A stretch of 64,000 nucleotides of DNA from Prevotella sp. oral taxon 475. GTDB taxonomy: Bacteria; Bacteroidota; Bacteroidia; Bacteroidales; Bacteroidaceae. Each line of letters begins with the position of its first letter. The stretch's first letter is position 1. Below the pieces are notes generated by a model that saw only the letters and a list, made by a program, of their open reading frames with translations, searched no databases and had not been told where the DNA came from. The stretch covers positions 784,001 through 848,000 of the forward strand of contig NZ_CP072334.1 of NCBI RefSeq assembly GCF_018127805.1, given 5' to 3'. Made by a program: the position numbers and the translations under genes. Shown here in pieces: positions 19,954 to 28,718 of the stretch.

Positions 19954-20502
19954 CTATTCAAAAACTTCCGCCTCGCGCAAACAGCACGCCCGCAAGTCTT
20001 TCTCACTCATCACAATTTCCTTTTCGTCTATGTTCCAATCCACATTGATATCTTCATCCTTCCAAAGAATGCAGGCTTCGGCTTGTGGCGCATACGCATT
20101 ATCCACTTTATATGTAAAGATGGCTTCATCGCTACGCACTAAAAAGCCGTGAGCAAAGCCGCGTGGAATGAATAGTTGCCGTTTGTTCTCATCGCTGAGT
20201 TCAACGGCCACATACTGTCCAAAAGTTTTCGAACTCCTGCGGAGGTCTACTGCCACATCGAGCACTCGCCCCTTGATGACGCGCACCAACTTAGCTTGAG
20301 CAAATTCGCCCTTCTGATAATGCAGTCCGCGCAAGACCCCGCGAGTCGATTTCGATTCGTTATCCTGCACAAAGTTCACCTTGCCCACATGTTCTTCAAA
20401 CTCTTCCTTCTTCCACGCTTCAAAAAAATATCCGCGTGCATCGTTCAACACCTTGGGTTGAATGATGAACACCCCCTCAAGGTCTGTTTTGATATATTCC
20501 AT
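19954..20502 (-). CDS. rfbC: dTDP-4-dehydrorhamnose 3,5-epimerase
   Basis: Third step of dTDP-L-rhamnose synthesis. Start at 20502 (MEYIKTDLEGVFIIQPKVLN), 182 residues; the longer frame to 20562 crosses the promoter. RmlC cupin motifs: DARGYFFEAWKKEEFEE, the catalytic His in VLRGLHYQKG, and IPRGFAHGFLV. rmlA, rmlB and rmlD are not in the window. First gene of the rfbC-ugd-DUF4738 transcript. Confidence 0.94.
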   Translation of the reverse strand: MEYIKTDLEGVFIIQPKVLNDARGYFFEAWKKEEFEEHVGKVNFVQDNESKSTRGVLRGLHYQKGEFAQAKLVRVIKGRVLDVAVDLRRSSKTFGQYVAVELSDENKRQLFIPRGFAHGFLVRSDEAIFTYKVDNAYAPQAEACILWKDEDINVDWNIDEKEIVMSEKDLRACCLREAEVFE

Positions 20503-20522
20503 CTTGCTGTGATTTTGATGCA

Positions 20523-20553
20523 CAAAGATAGCATAAAACAAAGAAACGGCAAA
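20523..20553 (-). promoter_or_regulatory. Promoter of rfbC-ugd
   Basis: On the minus strand a -33 TTTG, a 19-bp spacer and the -7 TATCTTTG form a full Bacteroidota promoter. Transcription would start about 15 nt before the rfbC ATG. Confidence 0.75.
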
Positions 20554-20666
20554 AGAAAACAAACCTTTTCAACCACCGATGTAAAATCGTTTCCCCGTCT
20601 TCTCTCCCATCTCAATCAGATGTCTACCGACAGAGGGTGCCGAAAACGCCCGTTTCTTCTTCAAAG

Positions 20667-20712
20667 AAAAGAGTGCAGATGCCTTCTTCTCAGGAAACCA
20701 TCTGCACTCTTC
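20667..20712 (-). terminator. Terminator of the toxin-antitoxin operon
   Basis: Inverted repeat AGAGTGCAGATG / CATCTGCACTCT around a 17-nt loop, followed on the minus strand by TTTTCTTTG. It lies 60 bp after the toxin stop codon. Confidence 0.8.
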
Positions 20713-20772
20713 TGCAAAACAACTCGTCTTCTCTGTCATCGGGATTTACTGCATCAGCAGTTCCACCGGCGG

Positions 20773-21048
20773 TTATTTGTCGTCATAATGTCCTTCTGCG
20801 GCAACCACCAACACAATCACTTGATCGTCATCAATGCAATAGATAATACGATCATGGGCCGAGATGCGTCTTGAATACGTCATGTCATGATGTCCTTTCA
20901 AAGCCTCGGGATGTCCCGTTCCAGTGCGAGGATGTTCTTCCAACTCTTCAAGAACGGAATAAAATTTCTTATAAGAAATAGGGTTGGATTTCTTCCATTT
21001 CTTAAGTGTCCTTAAGACATCCTTTGAAAATTCTATGGCATATTTCAT
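20773..21048 (-). CDS. Txe/YoeB family toxin (mRNA interferase)
   Basis: Predicted ribosome-dependent endoribonuclease of a type II toxin-antitoxin pair. 91 residues from ATG 21048 (MKYAIEFSKDVLRTLKKWKK). RelE/YoeB-fold landmarks: YKKFYSVLEELEEHPRTGTG, the basic YSRRISAHDRIIY strand (catalytic Arg/His) and the terminal GHYDDK, close to the YoeB ending. Its ATG overlaps the antitoxin stop by 4 nt. Intact. Confidence 0.92.
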   Translation of the reverse strand: MKYAIEFSKDVLRTLKKWKKSNPISYKKFYSVLEELEEHPRTGTGHPEALKGHHDMTYSRRISAHDRIIYCIDDDQVIVLVVAAEGHYDDK

Positions 21049-21296
21049 AGAGCATCCATCCACCTCTGTGCATCTTTAGCCGAAGCAAAACATAAAGTTT
21101 CACCATCCTGATGTTCTTTCCAGGCCTTATCGATTTTCTTTTGCAGTTCCGGTGTAACGTCCGCTTCGTCTTCCTCTACAGGCACAAGGGCATAAAGCTG
21201 ATTTTTGCGGCGTATCACGACCCTTTCGCCGGCATCCACCCGATTGAAAGAGCTGGCCATTTTACTTCTGAAGTCTTTTATTGATAATGCATTCAT
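21045..21296 (-). CDS. YefM/Phd-type antitoxin
   Basis: 83 residues. N-terminal Phd/YefM DNA-binding fold (NALSIKDFRSKMASSFNRV, then GERVVIRRKNQLYALVPV) and a C-terminal acidic/helical tail that should wrap the toxin (TPELQKKIDKAWKEHQDGET). First gene of the pair with its own promoter and a good ribosome-binding site (AAAGGAG). Autoregulation by the antitoxin is the norm for the family; I did not identify an operator palindrome with confidence. Confidence 0.85.
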   Translation of the reverse strand: MNALSIKDFRSKMASSFNRVDAGERVVIRRKNQLYALVPVEEDEADVTPELQKKIDKAWKEHQDGETLCFASAKDAQRWMDAL

Positions 21297-21324
21297 AACC
21301 GTTTCTCCTTTATTATAATAGGTG

Positions 21325-21356
21325 CAAAGTTAGCTTTTCCTTTCATTTCTCCCAAA
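21325..21356 (-). promoter_or_regulatory. Promoter of the toxin-antitoxin operon
   Basis: On the minus strand: -33 TTTG, 20-bp spacer, -7 TAACTTTG. A textbook Bacteroidota promoter ending 28 nt before the antitoxin ATG. Confidence 0.8.
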
Positions 21357-21462
21357 ACGAACTTTTGATCCTCCTTCTGATTGAACGGAGTAAGCCCATA
21401 ATTAGAACTGCCCGAAAATACTCCCGGGGCTTAACGTCGTTGGCTACGTCACCAATCCATCC

Positions 21463-21747
21463 TTATTTCCAAAATCTAAAAAGCGACGAACCGTTGAACT
21501 TGCGATAGAGCTTCCAGCCCAACACCATCGCATCAACGATTCCCGCACCGGTGTTCACCCAGTCGACAAGACGTTGAGATGGTGTATTGACAGCGACATC
21601 GTTGGGATGAAAAAGCCGATTCCACAGCTCTTTTATTTTCTTGTCCTCACTTTCGAGTTCCTCTTTCAGTGCGTTTTTTCTCACCCTTATCTGCGTCAGC
21701 GACCGGTAGGCGGGCACGTCCGACATCTTATTTTCCATCATTGTCAT
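21463..21747 (-). CDS. Small hypothetical protein, third gene of the YtxH/holin-like operon
   Basis: 94 residues from the ATG at 21747, whose ATGA overlaps the stop of the upstream holin-like gene. The N-terminal half is charged and helical (VRKNALKEELESEDKKIKEL). The C-terminal half has a short hydrophobic stretch (WVNTGAGIVDAMVLGWKLYR) and ends KFNGSSLFRFWK. No family recognised. Tight coupling to two membrane-associated partners suggests a common envelope or stress role. Confidence 0.75.
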   Translation of the reverse strand: MTMMENKMSDVPAYRSLTQIRVRKNALKEELESEDKKIKELWNRLFHPNDVAVNTPSQRLVDWVNTGAGIVDAMVLGWKLYRKFNGSSLFRFWK

Positions 21748-22091
21748 TCCATTAAGATACTGGCCAGAAATCTCACCACGGGTTTTTCTATCCATTGCGT
21801 TCTAAATGCGAAGATCAGCAGGAAGAGCACGAAGTAGAAAGCCGCTACAATGCAGAATCCCGCCACTACGCCCACACAAGGCTCCAAGGCATAAACCGCC
21901 GCAAAAGACCCGAAAATAATAATCATCAAGATAGACACCAACAGCACCAATGCCAAAGCAAGGACGGTGATGAGGCGTACAATCTTTTCAATTACATCGA
22001 GCTTCACATATTCCGTTTGAAGCCCGATGTAATTTTTGAGCACCTCTACGAGCTGCCCAATCGTTTCTACGTTGTTATCGGTAGAAAACAT
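21744..22091 (-). CDS. Phage-holin-family (DUF1469-like) membrane protein
   Basis: 115 residues: an amphipathic N-terminal helix (ETIGQLVEVLKNYIGLQTEY, then VKLDVIEK) followed by two long transmembrane helices (LITVLALALVLLVSILMIII and CIVAAFYFVLFLLIFAF). This matches the Phage_holin_3_6/DUF1469 family, which despite its name is chromosomal and often paired with YtxH. It overlaps the following gene by 4 bp and follows ytxH by 8 bp. No phage genes nearby. Confidence 0.85.
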   Translation of the reverse strand: MFSTDNNVETIGQLVEVLKNYIGLQTEYVKLDVIEKIVRLITVLALALVLLVSILMIIIFGSFAAVYALEPCVGVVAGFCIVAAFYFVLFLLIFAFRTQWIEKPVVRFLASILME

Positions 22092-22099
22092 AACCGTCT

Positions 22100-22321
22100 C
22101 TATCCAACAACCGTTTCAGGGGCGGCCTCTTTGATGTCGTCGACAAGATCGCTCATTTCCTTACGGCTCAGTTTGATGTTGTGCCGTTTACAGAAGTCGT
22201 CCACCGCATCTGTAATCTTAGAACGCGTCTCTTCACCCTTTTCCGGAGCAACGAGCAGCCCGAGAGCCGCACCTGCAATGGCACCTCCAAGGAAGGCACC
22301 GATGTAACCTAATGCTTTCAT
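22100..22321 (-). CDS. YtxH-domain general-stress-like protein
   Basis: 73 residues from ATG 22321 (MKALGYIGAFLGGAIAGAAL). Glycine-zipper membrane helix followed by LLVAPEKGEETRSKI, the core YtxH signature, and a helical tail. First gene of a three-gene operon with the holin-like protein. Family members are usually stress-associated; the exact function is unknown. Confidence 0.88.
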   Translation of the reverse strand: MKALGYIGAFLGGAIAGAALGLLVAPEKGEETRSKITDAVDDFCKRHNIKLSRKEMSDLVDDIKEAAPETVVG

Positions 22322-22407
22322 TTTTCTTATTTTATTTGTTGATGATTGAAATATCGACCTCCGCCACAAGAAACTCTTGCTCCGAGCAGCGGTACTTTAG
22401 TCTGTAG

Positions 22408-22439
22408 CAAATGTAGTCAAAAGGAGGTAGTTGTGCAAA
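22408..22439 (-). promoter_or_regulatory. Promoter of the YtxH operon
   Basis: On the minus strand: -33 TTTG, exactly 20 bp, -7 TACATTTG. The leader would be about 80 nt. Confidence 0.78.
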
Positions 22440-22648
22440 GTTTTTGCTGTCTTTTTTATGTTAAAAAGTGCGTATCGGTCTGAATTAACAAACTTTATGC
22501 GCTTCCGTTCCCCCTTTTTATCATATATTTTGTAATTTCGCCCATCCAACAAATGCCCCGATGGGGAGAGGAAGTGGGTTTCCAAAGCTGGTTGTAGGCA
22601 ACACGCTCGTAACTCTTTGATTCATAGGAGTTCGGGAAAACGTATTGC

Positions 22649-22739
22649 AAAAGCTAAGGTTTTGAGGCGTAAAAGCTAAGCTTTTGACCTGCAAAAGCTA
22701 AGAAAATGGACCCCAAAAGCTAAGAGATGGAAAAGCTTA
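22649..22739. repeat. 22-nt tandem repeat array (AAAAGCTAAG), 4 units
   Basis: Units begin at 22649, 22671, 22693 and 22715. Core AAAAGCTAAG is the reverse complement of the cores at 8237 and 59595. It lies in the 500-bp gap between the divergent YtxH and SPOR genes; the rest of that gap (22440-22648, 22740-22849) shows no gene. Confidence 0.88.
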
Positions 22740-22849
22740 TTTCCCATACCTCGCAAGAAGAGGATGGCAAAAGGCATTCCGCTCTCTCTTCTCTGCCATG
22801 AATGGGGATGATCAAATGAAATATGAAGTTTAATCCTAAAATGTGGACA

Positions 22850-23347
22850 ATGATGAATAAGAGTGTGATTTTATGCGCCGGTTTGTGCGCAGCATTTGTT
22901 CTCTCAAGCTGTGGTTCAAGCAAGGAAAGTGCTTATAAAAAGGCCTACGAAAAGGCAAAAGCGCAAGAACAACAGGTGCAACCCGCCGAGGAAGTGCAGG
23001 CTTATGCACCGGTTGTGGCACCGGTGGTAGAAACACCTGTAACGCAAACAACGGTGGTCGACAACGTAGATAATGCCACTGTGCGTCAGGAAAGCGTGAC
23101 GGTGGTCAATGGTTCGGGTATTAAAGACTACAGTGTAGTGGTGGGCTCGTTCTCGATTCGTGCCAATGCCGAGGGATTATTCAACACCTTGAAGGCTGCC
23201 GGCTACAATGCCCAGGTGGCTTATAACTCCGAACGCGGCATGTATCGCGTCATCGCATCTACCTTTGCTTCGAAGGCCGATGCTGTTAACTCCAGAAACC
23301 AGTTCCGTTCTACCTATCCCGACGCTTGGTTGCTTTTCAAAAAGTAA
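22850..23347 (+). CDS. SPOR-domain lipoprotein
   Basis: 165 residues; start chosen at 22850 (MMNKSVILCAGLC), giving a compact lipoprotein signal AAFVLSSCGSS. An earlier ATG at 22823 is possible. A charged, Gln/Pro/Val-rich linker (about residues 35-85) leads to a C-terminal SPOR domain (KDYSVVVGSFSIRANAEGL and YRVIASTFASKADAV), which binds denuded septal peptidoglycan. Probably outer-membrane anchored. Head of the ruvX-def gene string. Confidence 0.9.
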   Translation: MMNKSVILCAGLCAAFVLSSCGSSKESAYKKAYEKAKAQEQQVQPAEEVQAYAPVVAPVVETPVTQTTVVDNVDNATVRQESVTVVNGSGIKDYSVVVGSFSIRANAEGLFNTLKAAGYNAQVAYNSERGMYRVIASTFASKADAVNSRNQFRSTYPDAWLLFKK

Positions 23348-23355
23348 GCAGCACA

Positions 23356-23775
23356 GTGGCAAGGATTCTATCCATAGACTACGGAAAGAAAAGAACAGGG
23401 ATCGCTGTTACCGACCCGTTGCAGATCATCTGTAACGGATTGGTAACAGTTTCTTCGTCTACATTGGTGAACTTTTTGTTGGAATATCTTCAAAAAGAAG
23501 AAGTAGAACTCATCGTCCTAGGCGACCCGCGACAACCCAATGGCCGCCCAAGCGAGAACTACGAACGCGTGCATCAGTTTGCTGCACGTTGGAAAAAGGC
23601 CTGTCCGTCTGTTCCCATCGTGTTCTACGACGAGCGTTTCACCTCTGTGCTGGCTCATCGGGCCATGATCGACGGCGGACTGAAGAAGATGGCGCGCCGC
23701 GATAAGGCCTTGGTAGATGAGATAAGTGCCACGATCATTCTGCAAAGTTATTTGGAATCAAAGAGAAAAAGATGA
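23356..23775 (+). CDS. ruvX: Holliday junction resolvase-like YqgF/RuvX
   Basis: RNase H-fold nuclease implicated in 16S rRNA 5' processing or recombination. 139 residues. The GTG at 23356 is preferred: translation from it begins with the family's usual start ([20 protein letters not shown]), 8 bp after the SPOR stop. The ATG at 23326 would overlap the SPOR gene. Catalytic motifs: [29 protein letters not shown], and [14 protein letters not shown]. Its stop overlaps def by ATGA. Confidence 0.93.
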   Translation: MARILSIDYGKKRTGIAVTDPLQIICNGLVTVSSSTLVNFLLEYLQKEEVELIVLGDPRQPNGRPSENYERVHQFAARWKKACPSVPIVFYDERFTSVLAHRAMIDGGLKKMARRDKALVDEISATIILQSYLESKRKR

Positions 23776-24326
23776 TTTTACCTATTTACATATATGGTCA
23801 GCCGGTGCTCAGAAAAGAGGCGCAAGACATCCCTCTCGACTATCCCGGACTGCAAGAGTTGATACAAAACATGCTGGAAACGATGGATGCCAGCGATGGA
23901 ATCGGACTGGCGGCCCCGCAGATAGGCCTCGACATCCGTCTGTTAGTGATCGATCTCAATGCCTTGTCCGACACCTACCCCGTCTATGCAGGCTTCCGGC
24001 GGGCTTTTATCAATGCGCACATCGTTGAAGTGGACGAGTCTTCAGAGAAGGAAACCCTGGAAGAGGGTTGTCTTTCTTTGCCGGGCATTCACGAACGCGT
24101 AACACGCCACACTCGCATCCGGGTGCAATACGTAGACGAAGCTTTTCAAACACATGACGAATGGGTGGAGGGCTACCTTGCACGCGTGCTGCAACACGAG
24201 ATCGATCACCTCGACGGCCGACTCTTTATCGACCATCTCTCGCCTTTCCGCAGGCAAATCCTTCGCAATAAGCTCAAAGCCCTTTTGCAGGGAAGATTCC
24301 AATGCAGATACAGAACCAAGAAATAA
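23772..24326 (+). CDS. def: Peptide deformylase
   Basis: Removes the N-formyl group from nascent proteins. 184 residues, type I. Three signature motifs are intact: [22 protein letters not shown] (metal-binding Cys) and [13 protein letters not shown] (HEXXH). The start overlaps the ruvX stop by 4 bp. A 204-bp gap without features follows before the TPR gene. Confidence 0.97.
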   Translation: MILPIYIYGQPVLRKEAQDIPLDYPGLQELIQNMLETMDASDGIGLAAPQIGLDIRLLVIDLNALSDTYPVYAGFRRAFINAHIVEVDESSEKETLEEGCLSLPGIHERVTRHTRIRVQYVDEAFQTHDEWVEGYLARVLQHEIDHLDGRLFIDHLSPFRRQILRNKLKALLQGRFQCRYRTKK

Positions 24327-24530
24327 ACTTTCTTTTTTTGCTGCTCAGAAAGTGCGTTTTGTCTTTCCTCTTCGCTAAGAGTTCCGTGGCGGCGACGCTT
24401 TGAGCAGGTTTGCATGGCTCATTTGTCTGAACAAAAGCCCTCGGTTCATCTGCCAATGCCACCAGAGTAGAAGGTTCTATCGCAACGTCTTTCAGTCTTT
24501 AACTCTTTCACCTCTCAACGCTTCAGTCTT

Positions 24531-26504
24531 ATGCATCGTAAGCTCATCCTCTTTGTTTTCTCGTTATTTCAACTGTTCGCTCATGCCCAGTTCAACGTAG
24601 AACGGCTGATGACGAGCGGTCAGATAGCCCTTCACTACGAGGATTATGTGCTGTCGATGCAATATTTCAACCAAATCATCGCGCTCAAACCCTATCTCTA
24701 CCAACCCTGGCAGTATCGCGCCATTGCCAAATTCTATCTCGACGACTACGTCGGAGCAGAAGAGGATGCCAACGAAGCCATCGCCTTGAATCCTTACATT
24801 GAAGATATCTATGACCTGCGAGCCATTGCCCGCATCCGACAGAAGAAATACGACAAGGCGATAGAGGATTACGACCATGCCATTCGTCTGGCACCCACCA
24901 ACAGAAACTACTGGTATAACCGCGCGGCTTGCCGCATGAACAACAAGGATTACGCAGCCATACACCGCGACATTGACTCAATGGTGGCACGTTGGGCCAA
25001 CGATGCCAATGCCTACACGTTGAACGCCGAGGCTTTTTTACAAGAAAAAGATACGCTGAAGGCCGCCGAATGGCTCGACCGAGGCCTGAAACTCGACCCC
25101 TATGACGCTGCTTCCTGGACGATGCGTGCCTACATCAGTCTTTCGAGAAAGCAATGGCGAGAGGCCGACTCTTTCCTATCGAAAGCCATTCACTTCAAGC
25201 CCAAGAGTGTAGACAATTACCTCAACCGCGCTATTGCCCGCATCAATCTCAATAACTTGCGCGGAGCGATGGCCGATTACGACATGACGCTCGACCTGGA
25301 ACCCAACAATTTTCTCGGGCATTACAACCGCGGACTGCTTCGTATGCAGCTCGGTGACGACAACCGGGCCATTGCCGACTTCGATTACGTTGTCCGTATG
25401 GAGCCCAACAACGTGATGGCTCTCTTCAATCGCGCCATTCTGCAGGACAAAACAGGCAATCTGCGCGCTGCCATCGACGACTATACGCGGGTGATTCGTC
25501 AGTTCCCCAACTTTTGGACGGGGCTTTCTTATCGTGCCCGTTGCTACCGCCGACTGGGTCTGACGGCCAAAGCCGAACAAGATGAGTTCAAAATCTTCAA
25601 GGCGCAGATGGACAAACGCCTCGGACTTCAACCCCGATGGACGAAGAGTAAGCTACAGGCGGTGCGCAAACGCAGTGAAATCAACCTCGAGAAATACAAC
25701 CAAATGGTCGTGCCCGACGAGAACGAGGTGGCACATGAATACCAAAGTCGTTACCGTGGACGCGTGCAAAACAACGCTGTCCAGGCCGCTTTCATGCCCA
25801 TGTTCCATCTTTCGTTCTTGCCTTACAGCAATGGCATCAAGTCGTATCAGGCCTATGACCGCGAGGTGGAGAACTTCAACCGAACCCACCGACCGCTCCA
25901 TACGCTCTATCTGGCCTGCGGAGCGGAACAACTCACGGCCGAACAGTCTAAATTTTATTTTCAATTAACAGACACGCTCTCTGCTCTGCTCACCGCTCAA
26001 CATGACGGCGAACGCTTGAAAAGCCTTGTTTTTCAGCGTGCTGTGGCCTACAGCATGTTGCAAAACTACGATGCCGCCATCGCCGACCTCGACACCTACA
26101 TCGGGCTCGACAGCACTTCCTCGCTCGGCTATTGGCATCGCGCTGTCTGTCAGGTGCTCATGAACGGCTACAAAGCCTCTACCGGAACCGATATCAAGCT
26201 ACAGGAAGCCGGTGCACAAGCCGACTTCTCAAAGGCCATCGCCCTGCAACGGCACAATGCTTATCTCTATTTCGACCGTGCCAATCTCTATGCTTCGCAA
26301 GGTGCATACGACAAAGCCATCGCTCATTATTCGCTCGCCATCAAGAACGATGCTCGCTTGGCCGAGGCCTATTACAACCGCGGCATGGCCTATCTGAAAC
26401 AAAACGACAGATCTCGCGGCATCAAAGATTTGAGTAAAGCCGGAGAACTCGGCCTCTACTCGGCCTATAGCATCATTAAGCAAAACCGTTCCACCGGCAA
26501 ATAA
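24531..26504 (+). CDS. Secreted TPR-repeat protein
   Basis: 657 residues. Signal peptide MHRKLILFVFSLFQLFAHAQ, then at least eight tetratricopeptide repeats in residues 20-345 (for example KKYDKAIEDYDHAIRLAPTN, and DNRAIADFDYVVRMEPNN). A less regular middle part has a conserved-looking NAVQAAFMPMFHLSFLPY. More TPRs follow at the C terminus (GAYDKAIAHYSLAIKNDARL). Probably a periplasmic scaffold. No enzymatic motif, no lipobox. Transcribed away from def after a gap, so operon membership is uncertain. Confidence 0.85.
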   Translation: MHRKLILFVFSLFQLFAHAQFNVERLMTSGQIALHYEDYVLSMQYFNQIIALKPYLYQPWQYRAIAKFYLDDYVGAEEDANEAIALNPYIEDIYDLRAIARIRQKKYDKAIEDYDHAIRLAPTNRNYWYNRAACRMNNKDYAAIHRDIDSMVARWANDANAYTLNAEAFLQEKDTLKAAEWLDRGLKLDPYDAASWTMRAYISLSRKQWREADSFLSKAIHFKPKSVDNYLNRAIARINLNNLRGAMADYDMTLDLEPNNFLGHYNRGLLRMQLGDDNRAIADFDYVVRMEPNNVMALFNRAILQDKTGNLRAAIDDYTRVIRQFPNFWTGLSYRARCYRRLGLTAKAEQDEFKIFKAQMDKRLGLQPRWTKSKLQAVRKRSEINLEKYNQMVVPDENEVAHEYQSRYRGRVQNNAVQAAFMPMFHLSFLPYSNGIKSYQAYDREVENFNRTHRPLHTLYLACGAEQLTAEQSKFYFQLTDTLSALLTAQHDGERLKSLVFQRAVAYSMLQNYDAAIADLDTYIGLDSTSSLGYWHRAVCQVLMNGYKASTGTDIKLQEAGAQADFSKAIALQRHNAYLYFDRANLYASQGAYDKAIAHYSLAIKNDARLAEAYYNRGMAYLKQNDRSRGIKDLSKAGELGLYSAYSIIKQNRSTGK

Positions 26505-26583
26505 CCTCTCTTCCCACAGTGCTACATGTGGTTAAAAATCTGCAATAAATCCCGCCGCACCTTCAGGAAATAGATGTTTTGTC

Positions 26584-26591
26584 GTAACTTT
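26584..26591 (+). promoter_or_regulatory. -7 box upstream of the Nif3 gene
   Basis: TAACTTTG followed by C, a perfect -7 element. It lies inside the only ATG-initiated version of the downstream frame (26574), so that start cannot be used from this promoter. The -33 match is poor. Confidence 0.65.
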
Positions 26592-26624
26592 GCACATCTC
26601 AACCACATAAAGCAATCATGTAGC

Positions 26625-27440
26625 GTGAAGATTAAAGAAGTGCTTAACGCCCTTGAACAATTCGCGCCTCTGCCCCTACAAGAAGGCTTCGACAATGCCG
26701 GCTTGCAGATCGGATTAACAGAGACGGAAGTATCAGGGGCTTTATTGTGTCTGGACGTGAACGAATTGATCGTAGACGAGGCCATTGCCTTGGGCTGCAA
26801 CCTCATCGTCTCTCATCACCCGCTCATCTTCCACAAGTTGGCGCAAGTGACCGATGCCGATCCTGTTCAGCGAACAGTGATCAAAGCCATACAAAATCGT
26901 ATTGCCATCCTCTCGATGCACACCAATATCGACAATGCCCGCGGTGGTGTCAACTTCAAAATAGCCGAGAAAATAGGGCTCGTCGATGTAGACTTCTTCG
27001 GACCGAAAAAGGTGGTTCGCTGTGCCGATCAATCCGGTCGGGAGCAAATCGTCGAGGGTGCACCCGGCGTCATCGGTCGGTTGGAGGAGCTGCTGCCCGC
27101 TCTTCATTTCGTGCAACGGCTCAAACACCGCTTCAACGTGGAGAGTGCGATGTGCAACGAGTTGCTCCGTCGCCCCATTCGTACAGTGGCCTTGTGCGGA
27201 GGATCAGGTGCTTTCCTGCTTTCTCAAGCCGTTGCCGCCGGAGCCGATGCCTTCGTCACGGGCGAAATGCACTATCACGAATACTTCGGCTACGAACAGC
27301 GCATCCAAATAGCCGTCATCGGCCATTATCAAAGCGAACAATTCACCAACGAGATATTCCAATCCATTATCCGGGAGCAGTGTCCGGGCGTAGCGTGTCA
27401 CCTCGCGCAAACCCACACCAATCCCATCATCTATTTATAA
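26625..27440 (+). CDS. Nif3-like dinuclear metal-centre hexameric protein
   Basis: NIF3/DUF34 family, annotated in databases as GTP cyclohydrolase 1 type 2-like; real function unsettled. 271 residues from a GTG at 26625, the only plausible start downstream of the promoter at 26584. Motifs: EGFDNAGLQIG, the metal ligands LIVSHHPLIFH, ILSMHTNIDNARGGVN, and C-terminal ALCGGSGAFL plus FVTGEMHYHEYFG. Short form lacking the middle insertion of some homologues. It ends 2 bp before the zinc-ribbon gene, with which it probably forms an operon. Confidence 0.9.
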   Translation: MKIKEVLNALEQFAPLPLQEGFDNAGLQIGLTETEVSGALLCLDVNELIVDEAIALGCNLIVSHHPLIFHKLAQVTDADPVQRTVIKAIQNRIAILSMHTNIDNARGGVNFKIAEKIGLVDVDFFGPKKVVRCADQSGREQIVEGAPGVIGRLEELLPALHFVQRLKHRFNVESAMCNELLRRPIRTVALCGGSGAFLLSQAVAAGADAFVTGEMHYHEYFGYEQRIQIAVIGHYQSEQFTNEIFQSIIREQCPGVACHLAQTHTNPIIYL

Positions 27441-27442
27441 TT

Positions 27443-28267
27443 ATGGCAAAAAAAGAACCCACCGAACTCACGGTTGAAGAGAAACTGAAGGCTCTTTATC
27501 AACTGCAAACAACGCTCTCTTCCATCGATGAGAAGCGTGCCCTGCGAGGCGAACTGCCGCTGGAAGTACAGGACTTGGAAGACGAGATTGAAGGCCTTGG
27601 CTTCCGCATTGAGAAAATTCGTAACGAGATGAACGACTTCACCGCTGCCGTGTCGCAGAAAAAAGCCGAAATAGCCGAGGCACAAGCCAGCGTTGAACGC
27701 TACAACCAGCAACTCAACGAGGTGAAGAACAATCGCGAGTACGACACACTGAGCAAGGAAATCGAATTCCAAAGCCTCGAAATCGAGCTTTGCAACAAAA
27801 AAATCAAAGAGGCTCTCATCCGCATCGACGAGTGCAAGCACGATCTCCAAAACAATGAGGCCATCCTCAAAGAGCGCAAAGCCGACCTGACGCTCAAGAA
27901 AAGCGAACTCGACGAGATTATGCTCGAAACCAAAGAGGAGGAAGAGCGCCTCAAAGAGGAAGCTCACCATCTGGAAGCACAAATCGAGCCGCGCCTATTG
28001 AGCAGCTTTAAACGTATCCGCAAAAACGCTCGCAACGGACTGGGTATCGTCTATGTTCAGCGTGATGCCTGCGGTGGATGCTTTAACAAGATTCCGCCTC
28101 AGCGTCAACTTGATGTCAAGATGCACAAAAAAGTCATCGTCTGCGAATATTGCGGTCGCATTATTGTAGATCCCGAGCTCGCTGGCGTAAAACTCGAAAA
28201 ACCGGCCGTTGAGGAGAAACCCAAGCGCAAGCGGGCCATCAAGAAGACAAAAGACGAGGCCGAATAA
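27443..28267 (+). CDS. Coiled-coil protein with C4-type zinc ribbon
   Basis: 274 residues from ATG 27443. A long antiparallel coiled coil (about residues 25-190) leads to a C-terminal zinc ribbon (RDACGGCFNKIPPQRQ and VCEYCGRIIVDPE) and a Lys-rich tail (KPKRKRAIKKTKDEAE). This is the widespread C4-type zinc-ribbon family found next to Nif3 in many bacteria; a nucleic-acid or tether role is assumed but not shown. A terminator follows. Confidence 0.93.
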   Translation: MAKKEPTELTVEEKLKALYQLQTTLSSIDEKRALRGELPLEVQDLEDEIEGLGFRIEKIRNEMNDFTAAVSQKKAEIAEAQASVERYNQQLNEVKNNREYDTLSKEIEFQSLEIELCNKKIKEALIRIDECKHDLQNNEAILKERKADLTLKKSELDEIMLETKEEEERLKEEAHHLEAQIEPRLLSSFKRIRKNARNGLGIVYVQRDACGGCFNKIPPQRQLDVKMHKKVIVCEYCGRIIVDPELAGVKLEKPAVEEKPKRKRAIKKTKDEAE

Positions 28268-28317
28268 CGTCCCTTGCCTCATACCATTGGGAGCTTCGCG
28301 CTTCCCCTCCCTCTGAC

Positions 28318-28347
28318 AAAAAGGATATGCCTTGGCATATCCTTTTT
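28318..28347. terminator. Intrinsic terminator after the zinc-ribbon gene
   Basis: Near-perfect hairpin AAAAAGGATATGCC / GGCATATCCTTTTT with a very short loop. Works in both directions. Confidence 0.9.
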
Positions 28348-28637
28348 CTTTGTTCACAAAACGCTATCGACAGCTCTGTCGCTATGTCTGTTCTCCCTGA
28401 GTCCTAATCGGCATGCCAATTCGCTCCTCACCACAATCCTATAGCGGCTTCTTTCTCGTTTTTCAGAGAAGAGCCACATGCGGTTGTTTGCGCAAAGAGT
28501 CTTCCATGCCGGGGGGATACCCTCTCGCACATTGAGAAGCATCTCTTGTGTTTTATAGTGTTGCTGTGCACAGTCTACCGCATAGTGATTGGTCTGTTGA
28601 CCACTTGTTCAGAATAAATGCCAAACATCGCTTGCGC

Positions 28638-28703
28638 AAACAACCCCAACGAGGTTGATCCGTTGATAGGGTGGGATTGGCGAGTGAAACGAGCCTACCC
28701 TGT
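28638..28703 (+). repeat. REP-like two-hairpin element, copy 1
   Basis: Hairpin I (AACCCC AAC GAGGTT, imperfect) is followed by GATCCGTTGATAGGGTGGGA and the conserved block TTGGCGAGTGAAACGAGCCT, then ACCCTGTCTAC. Best read together with copies 2 and 3. The flanks also match copy 2 for another 60-70 nt upstream. Confidence 0.75.
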
Positions 28704-28718
28704 CTACCATCTGCGGAA

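Noticed and set aside
21744..22091. Prophage remnant suggested by the phage-holin name
   Set aside because: The family is chromosomal and paired with YtxH; no other phage gene is near.
22397..22585. 62-codon minus-strand frame before ytxH
   Set aside because: It contains the YtxH promoter (22408-22439) and has no plausible protein features.
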